Assembly: GCA_009599575.1 (NCBI GenBank)
Contig: VWND01000007.1
Span: 1,373,501-1,437,500, forward strand
Source of the DNA: Blumeriella jaapii
Taxonomy: Eukaryota > Ascomycota > Leotiomycetes > Helotiales > Drepanopezizaceae
DNA: 64,000 nt
Direction of reading: 5' to 3'
Below the pieces are notes generated by a model. That model had not been told where the DNA came from. It ran no database searches and was given only the letters and a program-made list of their open reading frames with translations. Made by a program: the position numbers and the translations under genes. Below, one piece after another: positions 26,836 through 36,874 of the stretch. Within the stretch, counting starts at the first letter, position 1, and each line of letters opens with the position of its first letter.

Positions 26836-28685
26836 ATGTGTGGTATCCTCGCCCTTATCCTCGGTGATATTGAGAGCAATTCTGCGACAGCTGCCGCTGC
26901 AGACCTTCACGATGCGCTCTACTATCTCCAGCATAGAGGTCAGGATGCCTGTGGAATAGCTACGTGTGCTTCTGGTGGGCGTATATACCAGTGCAAGGGT
27001 AATGGAATGGCCGCAAAGGTCTTTCACGACGGATCCCGTGTCCAAGATCTGCCAGGCTTCATGGGTCTAGGCCACTTGAGATATCCCACCGCCGGTAGCA
27101 GCGCCAGCGCCGAAGCCCAACCATTCTATGTCAACAGCCCCTACGGAATCACCTTCGCACACAACGGAAACCTGATCAACGCAGAGCATCTCCGAGTCAC
27201 CCTCGACAGAGAAGCTCACCGTCACATAAACACCGACAGTGACAGTGAGTTGATGCTCAATGTGTTCGCGAACGAGCTTAACGAGACCGGGAAGGCTCGT
27301 GTCAATCAAGAGGACATTTTCCAAAGTCTGAAGCGGATGTATGGAAAATGTGTTGGTGGCTGGGCCTGTACAGCAATGGTAGCTGGGTTCGGGATTCTCG
27401 GTTTCCGTGATCCTTACGGGATTCGCCCGCTCGTGTTGGGTTCTCGTCCTTCTGGAACAGTTGCCGGAACTACAGATTACATGATGGCTTCAGAATCAAT
27501 TGCTCTGCGCCAGCTCGGCTTCTCCAATGTTGTCGACATCCTCCCCGGACAGGCCGTTATCATCCGCAAGGGATCCAAACCCGAGTTTCGTCAAGTCGTC
27601 CCTCAACTCGCCTACTCACCTGACATTTTCGAGTACGTCTACTTTGCTCGCCCAGATACGATCATCGATGGTATCAGCGTACACCGGAGTCGACAAAACA
27701 TGGGCCGCAAACTTGCAAAGACAATTACCGAAACACTCGGCGAGGCTGTCGTCAAGGAAATTGATGTGGTCATTCCAATCCCCGAGACATCCAACACATC
27801 CGCAGCTAGTTTGGCCGAGCTTATGGGACTTCCATATGTGCAAGGCTTCGTCAAAAACCGCTATGTCTTCAGAACCTTCATCATGCCCGGTCAAGGTGCG
27901 CGCCAAAAGTCCGTACGCCGGAAATTGAGTGCTATTCCTTCTGAATTCAAAGACAAGACCGTTCTTCTCGTCGACGACAGTATTGTACGCGGTACCACAA
28001 GTCGAGAAATCGTCAACATGGCACGAGAGGCGGGTGCAAAGAAGGTCATCTTTGCTTCCAGCGCTCCACCTATCACCCACGCCCATATTTACGGAATTGA
28101 TCTCGCGTCTCCCCAAGAACTCGTTGCGCACAACAGAGACCGACTAGCTATCGCCGCTCATATTGGTGCCGAGGAGGTCATTTACCAGTCTTTGGCAGAC
28201 TTGAAAGCCGCTTGCGCCGAAGAATCCCCCCGTCCGAATCAACAATTCGAAGTCGGCGTTTTCTGTGGAAAATACGTTACTCCCGTCACTGAGGGCTACT
28301 TCGAGCATCTGGAGCGAGTTAGGGGACAGTCCAAGAAACTAAAGGTTCTCGAGAGTGCCAAGGAGGCGGTCCTTAAGGGCGTTGCGAGTGACAAGGAGTT
28401 GGACTTGATAAAGAGGGGCGTTCGAGTAGATAACAGTGGCAATGTTGAACCTGCAGCTTCTGGATTCGTTAATGGCAGCAAAGTCATCGGGGCCGATCTC
28501 AACGGTCACGAGAGACGCAAGAGGGAGAGAGAAGACGACGACGAAACTCCACCCGTCAGAGATCGTCATGACATCAGGTTAGCCATTTTACTCTCATTCC
28601 ATCTTGCGGGAAAGACACGGGTGTGACTAACACGACTGATAGCTTGCATAACTTTGCGAACGAGCCGCAAAGAGGGTACGAGTAG
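26836..28685 (+). CDS. ADE4: Amidophosphoribosyltransferase (PRPP amidotransferase)
   Basis: First committed step of de novo purine synthesis: PRPP plus glutamine gives phosphoribosylamine. Two exons (26836-28577, 28643-28685) give 594 aa. The mature N-terminal nucleophile Cys2 follows the start Met (MCGILAL). The Ntn glutaminase domain (about 2-230) includes [19 protein letters not shown] and HNGNLIN. The phosphoribosyltransferase domain (about 260-460) carries the PRPP loop [16 protein letters not shown]. No long propeptide precedes Cys2, as in yeast and unlike Bacillus. The tail after residue 500 is charged and low in complexity. The 65-bp intron lies just before the stop and swaps in the end [14 protein letters not shown]. 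Confidence 0.96.
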
Positions 28686-29115
28686 ATGGGTAGGGTCTGA
28701 CATTACTTGGTTTGGCGTCTATATACGAGTTGTGGTGGGGGGGCTTTCTGATCGCAGTCATGGGTCCTGGATGTACAAAACCCAAATTCAATAGAAAAAA
28801 TCGGCGACCCTTCTCTCTGTCCATGTGAGCCTTGGGCTATCTTTGTCAAAGCACAAGTTACTCAATTGGTCAAGATAGCTGTTTGGCATGACTGTATGTA
28901 CTATATGCTATGCCTGCCTGCAAAGCTTCTGCTCTATCCTCTCTTGGACTGCCAGCCTCAATGGGCGTAAGTAAGGGCAGCCGTGGCATTGGAACGAGGT
29001 TTTGCTGGCTCTAAAACTGTCCTGTGATCATCATCCTCTTATTCCTCACCTCTCTGATACAATTGTATAGCTGTGTCCAGGTACTGTAGAATATTGAAGG
29101 GTGGTGCTGTTCTGC
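28686..29115. other. Intergenic flank of the retroelement relic
   Basis: The 3' flank of ADE4 up to the target-site duplication of the retroelement. A GTAC-type repeat lies near 28889-28905. No gene seen. Confidence 0.45.
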
Positions 29116-29120
29116 AGTTT

Positions 29121-29954
29121 TGTTGTGGCCTGAAGGCTTAGGGTTCGCCCTTCAGTAAGATGGCTATCACACGAAGGTATAATGCCGGCTCAGGGTTAGG
29201 GAGCTTTGAAATCTCGAAGTCGTAGTCGAGTCTATCTAACCATTCCTCTGCCGACATATCTCCCGTGAAGTCACTCGATCTATCGAATCTGGGCATCGTT
29301 GGTGCTGACATGATTGGGGCTGACATGATAAGTACAGTAGTATTGCGAATGGTATAGAATGTGGTGATCATTGTTTTCTTTGTTGTTATGCAAGGTGCTT
29401 TCTGATATGAATAATCGACAGCTTCTTGTCCAGATTGTTTGCGGCTGCTGATACTAGCCTTCTGGTTACTTCATCTGCCGTGGTTGTGATTCCTCTCTTT
29501 CCTGAGTGCGCATGCGAGATCTTATCGAATATCTTGGGTAATAACATAGTCGTTCTTGCTTCTACCTTCTCTTCTGTTGTTTTCAATTGTTAAGACCTTG
29601 CCTCCCTCCAGATCATTTCTGTGTCGTTCTTTCCTCCCCATATGGGTGAGTCTGGTACGGTACTCACCCACTACTTTCTTGTAGTACCTCAAAACACCCT
29701 GCTGTTTGCCGGGTCGTCGTGAGTACTGAGGTGGTCTTTGTCTTGTATTCTTGGGCTATGGCGGCCCGATCTTCACGATTGCAGGACTTCACTTCGTCTT
29801 CCCTGCGTAGGTCACCAGTCAAGTGGGCCAAGTAATTCAGGTAGAAGTGGAATGAATATATTGTCTAGAAAGGCTGGGAAGCCTAGAAAACTTTAAATAC
29901 TCGGTAGGCCTGGTCTGTGCGCCTAGTTCGGCCCTAAGCCTTCAGGCCACAACA
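29121..29954 (-). mobile_element. LTR-retrotransposon relic (non-autonomous, Gag fragment) with 5-bp target duplication
   Basis: The 834-bp unit starts TGTTGTGGCCTGAAGG and ends with its reverse complement; the inverted termini are perfect over 23 bp (29121-29143 and 29932-29954) and carry the TG...CA ends of LTRs. It is flanked by a perfect 5-bp duplication, AGTTT (29116-29120 and 29955-29959), as left by LTR-type integrases. On the minus strand a short frame (29371-29138) encodes MPRFDRSSDFTGDMSAEEW and WLDRLDYDFE, resembling the start of fungal retrotransposon Gag; it stops right at the left terminus. This fits an internal deletion running from gag into the far end of the 3' LTR. No protease, RT or integrase is present. 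Confidence 0.75.
29138..29371 (-). pseudogene. Truncated Gag-like reading frame of the retroelement relic
   Basis: The 77-codon frame has Gag-like residues (SSDFTGDMSAEEWLDRLDYDFE) in its middle and ends where the element's terminal repeat begins. Its length is a small fraction of a normal Gag. Another short frame of unknown nature lies upstream in the same orientation (29586-29386). Confidence 0.5.
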
Positions 29955-29959
29955 AGTTT

Positions 29960-30505
29960 GGCTCCCGCTCCTTCCTCGTAACGGGACTGACTGGACCCGT
30001 GTACAAAAGTGGGTCTTCGAAGTGAGGCTAAGAAAGGCGTTGCGGCCGCCCGATGTGCGTCATCGAAATGTCCTTCCTCACCTTACAAACCTCCAATCCT
30101 TCACTGTCAATTATCTGGGATGTCGAACCTCCTTCATGCTTCTGTATAATCCATTAGTTTTCTTTGATCACCCAATATCAGGTCTCTCCTTTCCTTTCCT
30201 TCAGTTCCGTCCACAGGCTGCAGGTGTCCAAATCCGGTAAGTCACCTTTCACAAGAATCCCCTTCCGACATTACTGTAGATGCGCATTACCACAGGAGAA
30301 GAGGCGAGTGAGGCTTAAAACGAGCGCGTCTGACATGAATCACAGGCGCTGTACAATATTCTCTTGGAGCTTCTAGTTCCGACTTCCTTCTATTCCCAAG
30401 GACTCTTTACTCATTATCATCACCACAATCCGAAATATTACACACATGCTCCTTTCTCTATAGATCCTCAGAAGTGGTTCTAGGCTGGAAAGAAAAGCAG
30501 GCGCG
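29960..30505 (+). promoter_or_regulatory. Upstream region of the HhH-GPD gene
   Basis: No gene recognised. The interval separates the retroelement relic from the start at 30506. Insertion of the relic about 550 bp upstream could affect this promoter. Confidence 0.4.
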
Positions 30506-32263
30506 ATGCCGTCTCGCAAGACGAGGTCTTTACCACCTGGAGTAAAGACAGAGTCGGATTCATCTGCTAGTGCTAAGGTGAAGTCGAAGTCCCCGTCACC
30601 AATTGCAGAGACAGGGTCGATGTCTCCTGCAATCGAGATCGCCAAGTCGACACCAGGATCTATAGACCATGGTTCTAAGAGAAAGGTCGGGGACAAGCCT
30701 CATGGTATGGGCCTTGACCTTTCAGAGCCTACGGCCAAGCGCACCAAGGTTGCTCATGATTTTGATGATACACCTGCTCTGAAAATCGAAGTTGTCTCTA
30801 TCCCAGAGCCAGTCATTGCTAGGCCAGGAGCTAGGGTCAAGCAACATCGTTACAAGCTGACTTACGGCACTTCACCATTTCCCTTCCATCTGGAGCCAAC
30901 AGCAAATGCCTGCGAAGAAGTCTACCGCATTCTTTCCGAAACCCATGGAAAATCCGAACATCCATCCAACATGCCTCCTCCCTCCTTGGAAGTTGCTGGC
31001 TGTGGTGAAGTTCCCTCGCTGCTTGACGCTCTCATGAGAACCATTCTCAGCGGGAACACCAGCATGGAAAACGCTAACAAGAAGTTGATCGGCCTGAAAG
31101 AAGCATTCGGGCTTTATGCTTCCGGTGTGGGACACAACAGCATCCACTGGGAGAGAGTCTTTCGAGCTGACCGATCGCTTGTGGTTGAGGCCACTAAGCG
31201 TGGTGGCAGCCAAGAGAAGAAGACCAATGAGATTCAGCAGACCATGGGCATGATCTACAAGAACAACTGCCTTCGTTACAGCGCCCTCTTGAGACAGAAG
31301 GAAACTGGAGCGCCGTGTATCTTTCGTGGACCCAAGCCAGAGTCTCGAGAGGCAATTGACGCCGAGCTCCGAAAGTTCGAGGAGGATCCTCTCACCATGC
31401 ACTATGTCTTTGAAATGTCAGACCAGGATGCCATGGAGGAATTGATTCAATATCATGGAGTTGGTGTCAAAACAGCAGCATGCGTCATGCTGTTCTGCTT
31501 GCAGCGCTGCAGCTTCGCCGTCGATACTCACGTTCACCGTTTCTGTAGATGGCTTGGTTGGGTCCCATTCCGCATTGCCATGAAGAACAAGGAACCTCGT
31601 ACCGTCACTGAAAACGAGACATTCAGCCACTGCGATGTTCGAGTTCCAGATCACCTGAAGTACGGACTGCACCAGCTTTTCATTAAGCATGGCCAGAACT
31701 GCTACCGCTGCGTTGGTGGAAATATGCCAGGAACTCCAAAGTGGGATGAGTGTGTCTGTCCTCTTGAGCATCTTCTGACCAGACACGAGAAGCTGCCCCG
31801 CTATGCCAAGCCCAATAATAAGTCCAGTCGGGTTGTGCAAGTTGTAGAAGATGGGGTTGCGACAGAGGAGGTTGCCAATCCTAAGTCAGGTCGCGCGAAG
31901 GCAGCCAAACCAAGAGCGAACAAGCCCAAGGTTCTCAAGATTAAGACCGCTGCAAAGGAACTTCTTGAAGAGAACGTCAAAGTCGAGGGAGATGACAAAT
32001 TGGCTGCTGCGACGGATATCAAAGTCATCAAAGCCGAGAAGAGTCCTACGAAGAGAAAGGAGGCCACTAAGCGAAAGCCAGCCGCGAGAGCTGCGAAAAA
32101 TACAAAGGTCGCCACTCCTGCAACGAGAAAGCAAGCTGCAAGAGGTGTTAAGAAAGCTATGATAGAGATCGAAGAGCCGGAGAGGGAGACGTCAAGCGAA
32201 TTGAAGTCGACTGATCTGGAGATGGCCGACGAGGGCTCTGATTACAATGGTGCTGGGGTTTGA
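30506..32263 (+). CDS. HhH-GPD superfamily base-excision DNA glycosylase
   Basis: Single exon, 585 aa. A disordered, Ser/Lys-rich N-terminus (1-110) precedes the HhH-GPD domain (about residues 170-420). The helix-hairpin-helix and catalytic region read ELIQYHGVGVKTAACVML, then FAVDTHVHRFCRWLGW: the Lys after the hairpin and the Asp are placed as in bifunctional glycosylase/AP-lyases of the endonuclease III type. Just downstream, NCYRC and ECVCP form a C-x2-C-x13-C-x-C cluster, unlike the C-x6-C-x2-C-x5-C iron-sulfur loop of endonuclease III. The C-terminal 150 residues are Lys/Ala-rich and likely bind DNA non-specifically. It probably excises damaged or modified bases in the nucleus; the lesion is unknown. 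Confidence 0.85.
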   Translation: MPSRKTRSLPPGVKTESDSSASAKVKSKSPSPIAETGSMSPAIEIAKSTPGSIDHGSKRKVGDKPHGMGLDLSEPTAKRTKVAHDFDDTPALKIEVVSIPEPVIARPGARVKQHRYKLTYGTSPFPFHLEPTANACEEVYRILSETHGKSEHPSNMPPPSLEVAGCGEVPSLLDALMRTILSGNTSMENANKKLIGLKEAFGLYASGVGHNSIHWERVFRADRSLVVEATKRGGSQEKKTNEIQQTMGMIYKNNCLRYSALLRQKETGAPCIFRGPKPESREAIDAELRKFEEDPLTMHYVFEMSDQDAMEELIQYHGVGVKTAACVMLFCLQRCSFAVDTHVHRFCRWLGWVPFRIAMKNKEPRTVTENETFSHCDVRVPDHLKYGLHQLFIKHGQNCYRCVGGNMPGTPKWDECVCPLEHLLTRHEKLPRYAKPNNKSSRVVQVVEDGVATEEVANPKSGRAKAAKPRANKPKVLKIKTAAKELLEENVKVEGDDKLAAATDIKVIKAEKSPTKRKEATKRKPAARAAKNTKVATPATRKQAARGVKKAMIEIEEPERETSSELKSTDLEMADEGSDYNGAGV

Positions 32264-33267
32264 GGATTGACATACCGGTGTGGGATTTATCACGACATAT
32301 TGCGTTTCCTGGCTGCTGCTGTGCTTCATTTTAAGGATGATACCCGATATTTGCGATACTTGAGGCGACTTTGCCCCGAGGAGAATTATTCAATCAGCAT
32401 TTGCATCATAGCAATAACACAATTTATTATTTCATCAAAATGACATCAAATTAGTTCCATCTGGGAGATCACCTGAGTTGAAAGTAACACCATTTGTCGT
32501 GAGTCCCAGCTTCTATAACCGTTTAAGATTCACCGACAACATTATGTTGTCTGGGAGGTGGACACATACGTTTACTTTGTCTCGCAACTACACTACCTAC
32601 ACAGTGTTGCATTTAGCCGGGGAACCACCCAGTCAAATGATTGTTTTGGGGACCTCCGATCCCATCTTCCAGCTAGCTATCCGGTTCAACTAGCCTTGAC
32701 AGTGGCAGTTCAAGTTTGCCAGAAGTGTACTGAGTACCTAAGGACAAAAGATTGCCTTGATGCAGGCCACCCATCCTCCCCACCCAGTCTGAAGTGCCCA
32801 CAACCACCCCAGCGCCCTTTCAGCCTCCCATGAACTTCGTGCCAGCCAACCTACATCTCAGTCTCGGTTTTCTTGCACGGATGCATCCCGATCCTGCCCT
32901 CCAGCACATCCAATCTCGGCGCGCCAGAGCGCCCGAAACCCGATCCCATGTCACCGAACTGATCCTCCACACTGCCGCCTTGGATGCCAAATACAACGGG
33001 CCGAGAGAGTCCCACTAGCTGATCACTGTCCCATCCAGGTTCAGCGTGCCGTGGGGTCAAGTGTTGGAAGTTACTGTAGATCAATTCCCAGGTCGAAGGT
33101 CGGGGAACCAATAGGTGAACACATGGAAACCACACACGCCAGGCCCAACCGGGCCGGCCCTTAATCAATCAGTTTATTGCTAGCGCACCCAAGTCATTAC
33201 GTGTTGACTGATTCCAGATTCACCAATCACGTGTGTTTACTAGTACGAGTGGTACAGGGTCAGTGTA
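32264..33267. other. Intergenic between convergent genes, no gene seen
   Basis: About 1 kb between the 3' ends of the HhH-GPD and SRP101 genes. Short frames only (32794-33018 and 32851-33168 overlap on opposite strands and look like chance). Confidence 0.45.
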
Positions 33268-35527
33268 TTAGTGACTACTTAATAACTTTTCCACCGCCCA
33301 CTTGACGGATAGGTTCCGAAGGTCAGTGTAGTGCTGCCCAACACCGACGAAGAGCACCGGGACATTTGTGGCGTGTACCATACTGACCAAAGTTCCAACC
33401 ATATCTCCCACAGTATCACATTTTGAGATTATGAAACCGTCGAGCGATCGCCCACTACCGAAGGCTGTGTTGAAATTCCTCGCCTGGGCTACGGAGTCTG
33501 TTCCTACCAATGCCTAAAAAGTTAGCCACGATTGTGCAAGAGAGAATTCAAATGCTTACTTCTCCAACCATGAGGATCTTGTCCGGCTGTGCGAACTTGG
33601 CGAACTTCTCCAGGGAAGACATGAGACGCTTTCGATGTGTTAGCAATTGTCAGACTAGACCGGTAGGTCATGACTCACTTGGTCGTTGTGACGGCGTCCA
33701 GCGGTGTCAATCAAGACCACGTCGAATCCTTCTTGCTCAGCAAAGGTTACGGCGTCCTTCGCAACGTTGGCGGCATCCTTTCCGTAACCCTTTTGGTACA
33801 ACTCCACCTCTCCTCCCTCTCGCGAAGTCAACTCCTTCAAGTTGCGCACGTGTACAGCAAGTTGCTCCACAGCACCTGATCTGAAGGTATCGCAAGCCAC
33901 CACCAGGACTTTGTACTTGTTCTGCAAGAGGAAGAAGCAAATTTTGGACAGGTTTGTAGATTTTCCTACACCGTTGACGCCCACGATCGACATAACATAT
34001 GGACGTCGCTTCTGCAAGGACAGAGCCGAAGGCGAGGTTACCGCATCGATCTCTCTTAGCAAATCGAGAGAAGAGGTCGGGGTCAAGATCTTTCGTAACG
34101 AAGATTCCATCGCCGTTTGGATCTTGGCTTGCACGCCTGTAATATTGTTAACAGGGGCGGGACCATGTGATCGTAGAACAGCAATACTGACTTTCAAAAT
34201 TGCCAGTCTTCACCCCAATCAGCTCCCTCTCTACACCCTCGCAAAGTCGTATAGCAGCTTCGCGTGCTACGTTTTTCCTCAGTAAATGATCTTCCATGCC
34301 CTTCATGGCTTTGTCCAAATCCTCTTTTGTCAAGGTCTTGCCTCCCACAACATTTCTGAACAATCCTCCAATAGCGCTCAAGCTAGACCCTACGATCCCG
34401 GAAGCTGAAGCCGCTGTATCTTCTGCTTTCTTAGCATTCGCTGAAGCCAATATCGAGTTGACCTGGTCGTCTAGGTCTTTCAGCACGAATTGTCCCTTGC
34501 CAGTCTTGGATCCCCATGTCGCTTGATCTACCTCCTCCATAGCTCCTGGCTTCTCCTGCCCCTCCTCCTCGCCTGAAGTGGCACCATTTGCTGGCGCAGA
34601 ATAATCAAGCGGGGTATCGCTATCTTCATCGGCAAGCCCATCCGCATCCCATTTTCTTCCTTTTTTCGCACCCGAATGCTTTGAACTCTTGACTTTCTTT
34701 GAAAATAACTCGTCTCCCGAAGAAGCATATGTCGTGGGGGTGTTTGCAGCTTTTCGCGATCTTCGGGATCCTCTGCCTCCTGGTCCTGCCTTGCCTGTGA
34801 GTATATGGCTGGCTGGTGTGCTCGGTCGGGAAGTATCCGGAGTAGCAACTGGGCTAGACTCGGTTGAAGTAAGGTCTCTGTAGTTGTTTTTGGCAAGTCC
34901 TAATTCGAGTCAGTCTTGCGCCGTTTCCTTCTCCAAGGTCACACACCTTTGGACAGCAATCCAGGCAACGGAGGAGGCCCATCGTCAAACTCTTTAGATG
35001 CTGAAGGCGGTGCTTTTTCTACGAGCGCGGATGATTCTGCTGTCTTTGTATCTTGATTGGAGACTGTTTTCTCCAGTTTTTGTATCTGCTGATCAAAGTA
35101 CTGGTCAAAGTGACATTCAACCAACGTAGTATGCGGTTTCTTCAACTGATCACCATACAGGTCCACAAAAATCGTCTTGATGTTGTCCACGAGTTTGTCA
35201 ATCCAGGATAAGTGAAGAAGCGATCTGTAGACAGCCTGTGAAAGAATCAGCTTAGTGTTGGCTGGGATCAAGAGTCTTGCGCTACCGTACCACAAATATC
35301 AGGTTCAACTCTTTCACTGTCGTCCATTTGAGAGTATGCTGTTCGTATTTGTAAGGGGGATTGTTTGCTGCGGAAATGTCATCTGCGATTCCTGCTCCAG
35401 GAAGGGTTCGCTCTTCAATAAAGACATTGGTGATGAGACTATTGATGATTGAAGGACTGGTCGGCGCAAAGGATTTGGACCACAACACAACACCAGACGT
35501 TGTAAGGATTTCAAAAGAGTCCAACAT
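33268..35527 (-). CDS. SRP101: Signal recognition particle receptor subunit alpha
   Basis: GTPase docking receptor for SRP at the ER membrane, used in co-translational targeting. Six exons in coding order 35527-35291, 35235-34947, 34899-34192, 34136-33679, 33628-33560 and 33513-33268 give 668 aa with unbroken phase. The N-terminal longin/SRX domain (about 1-150, MLDSFEILTTSGVVLWSK) binds SR beta. A charged, disordered linker follows (about 150-330). The NG domain (about 345-668) shows the P-loop GVNGVGKST, DTFRSGAVEQL, DTAGRR and the G4-like SKCD. The C-terminus matches the family (VPVLFVGVGQHYTDLRNL). It is divergent from YIF1, with 265 bp between start codons, so the two secretory-pathway genes may share a promoter. 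Confidence 0.95.
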
Positions 35528-35697
35528 CTTGGAGTAAGAATGTTGTGCTCTTGAGAGAGGTCTCTTCGATCTGTCGAGAGAGATGGACTCGAGCTTTCGC
35601 GAGAAGACCAAGTTGACGGGATGGGAAGATAAGGCTGGGCGCCGAAGTTTAAGCGACGTGCAGCGCAGTCAAAGCTCAAATTTGGAAATCTGGTCTG

Positions 35698-35790
35698 GTG
35701 AGTTCTTCCGTCAATACATTCTCATCACACAACCACCTAAGGCTGCTTTCCCAGAAAGACCCCTCCCTCTCTTCCTGCAATCAATTGCAG
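35698..35790 (+). other. Probable 5'-leader intron of YIF1
   Basis: GTGAGT at 35698 and TTGCAG ending at 35790 bracket 93 bp directly before the YIF1 start at 35793. If spliced, an upstream ATG at 35583 would also run in frame into YIF1 and add 39 residues; I prefer the later start because the conserved proteins begin near it. Confidence 0.45.
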
Positions 35791-35792
35791 AT

Positions 35793-36874
35793 ATGCAGAG
35801 ATCAAATTATGGCAATCCCGCTCCGGCAACGTCTCCGCCCCTCCACCACCCGGTCCCTCAGCATGTCTCCACAGTCCCTCAACTGAGATCACCACCTCCT
35901 CCTATGTCGCAGCAGCAGCAGCAACACCAAGGCAGCTATGGGAACCCCTATCAACAGCAAGGTTCCCAGGGAAACAGCGCGTATGGCGCGTATGGCAACT
36001 TTATGACAGATCCTACGCGCAAATGGGCTTTCAGGTTGGGCAACAGGCATTCAAGCACGGAACCGAATATGTGGAACAGAATGTAGGCGGAGTGAGCACC
36101 TGGTTCTGGGGGGAAGATGCTGATGCAAGATAGATCAACCGATATGTCAAACTTTCTGCGCTCAAACATTACTTCAACGTCTCAAACGGATATGTGGTCA
36201 ACAAGCTGTTCCTAGTTCTGTTCCCTTGGAGACACAAGCCATGGTCGAGAAAGCAAACGCTTGGTCCAGACGGCCAAGAAGGGTGGTTCATGCCGCCTCG
36301 AGATGACCTCAACAGCCCGGACATGTACATTCCAGTAATGGCTCTGGTCACATACATCCTCCTATACGGCATGATTGCTGGTCTTCGAGGCGCCTTTGAA
36401 CCCGAATTACTAGGATATACGGCAACATGGTCCCTTTTCATCGTCATAATTGAGATTCTCTTACTCAAACTGGGAACCTATTTACTCTCCATTGCTAGTG
36501 ACTCCCAGCTCCTCGACCTGATCGCCTATTCTGGTTACAAATTCGTTGGAGCAATCGTTACGATAGTCATCAGTGAGATTTTCAATGGTGGTAAGGGTAC
36601 TGGCGGATGGGTGGGATGGACCGCATTTGCCTACACCTTTCTCGCGAATGCGCTCTTTTTGGTAAGCTTTTTGCCCAGACCCTCGCGACTGAGTAGCTAA
36701 TGTTCTCGTTAGCTGCGATCTCTCAAGTACGTCTTACTTCCAGAAAACTCGGCCGACGGAGGTGGGCCCATGCAAACGGTAGCACGTTCGCAAAAGAACC
36801 GAAGAACGCAGTTCCTCTTCGTATACTCGTACCCTGTACAGTTGTTTTTCATGTGGATGCTCACACGGGCGTGA
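35793..36874 (+). CDS. YIF1: Yip1-interacting factor (YIF1), with apparent 1-nt deletion
   Basis: Multi-pass membrane partner of Yip1 in ER-Golgi vesicle transport. Coding pieces: 35793-36016, then 36017-36082 in the next frame, then 36134-36661 and 36713-36874. The N-terminus is Pro/Gln-rich. The conserved start of the domain should read FMTDPTAQMGFQVGQQAFKH, but after DPT the frame slips by one base near 36012-36019 (CCTACGCGCAAATG) so that the literal frame reads TRKWAFRLG and ends at 36086. Exon 36134 begins INRYVKLSALKHYFNVSNGY and carries several hydrophobic spans; the last exon ends VQLFFMWMLTRA. Introns are 51 bp each. No splice pair repairs the slip. Sequencing error is as likely as a true mutation. 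Confidence 0.8.

Noticed and set aside
29386..29586. Second protein-coding gene inside the retroelement
   Set aside because: 66 codons without a recognisable motif; most likely leader or degraded LTR sequence.
35583..35697. YIF1 N-terminal extension from ATG 35583
   Set aside because: It splices in frame, but family proteins begin near the later ATG and the extension has no conserved feature; kept only as an alternative.
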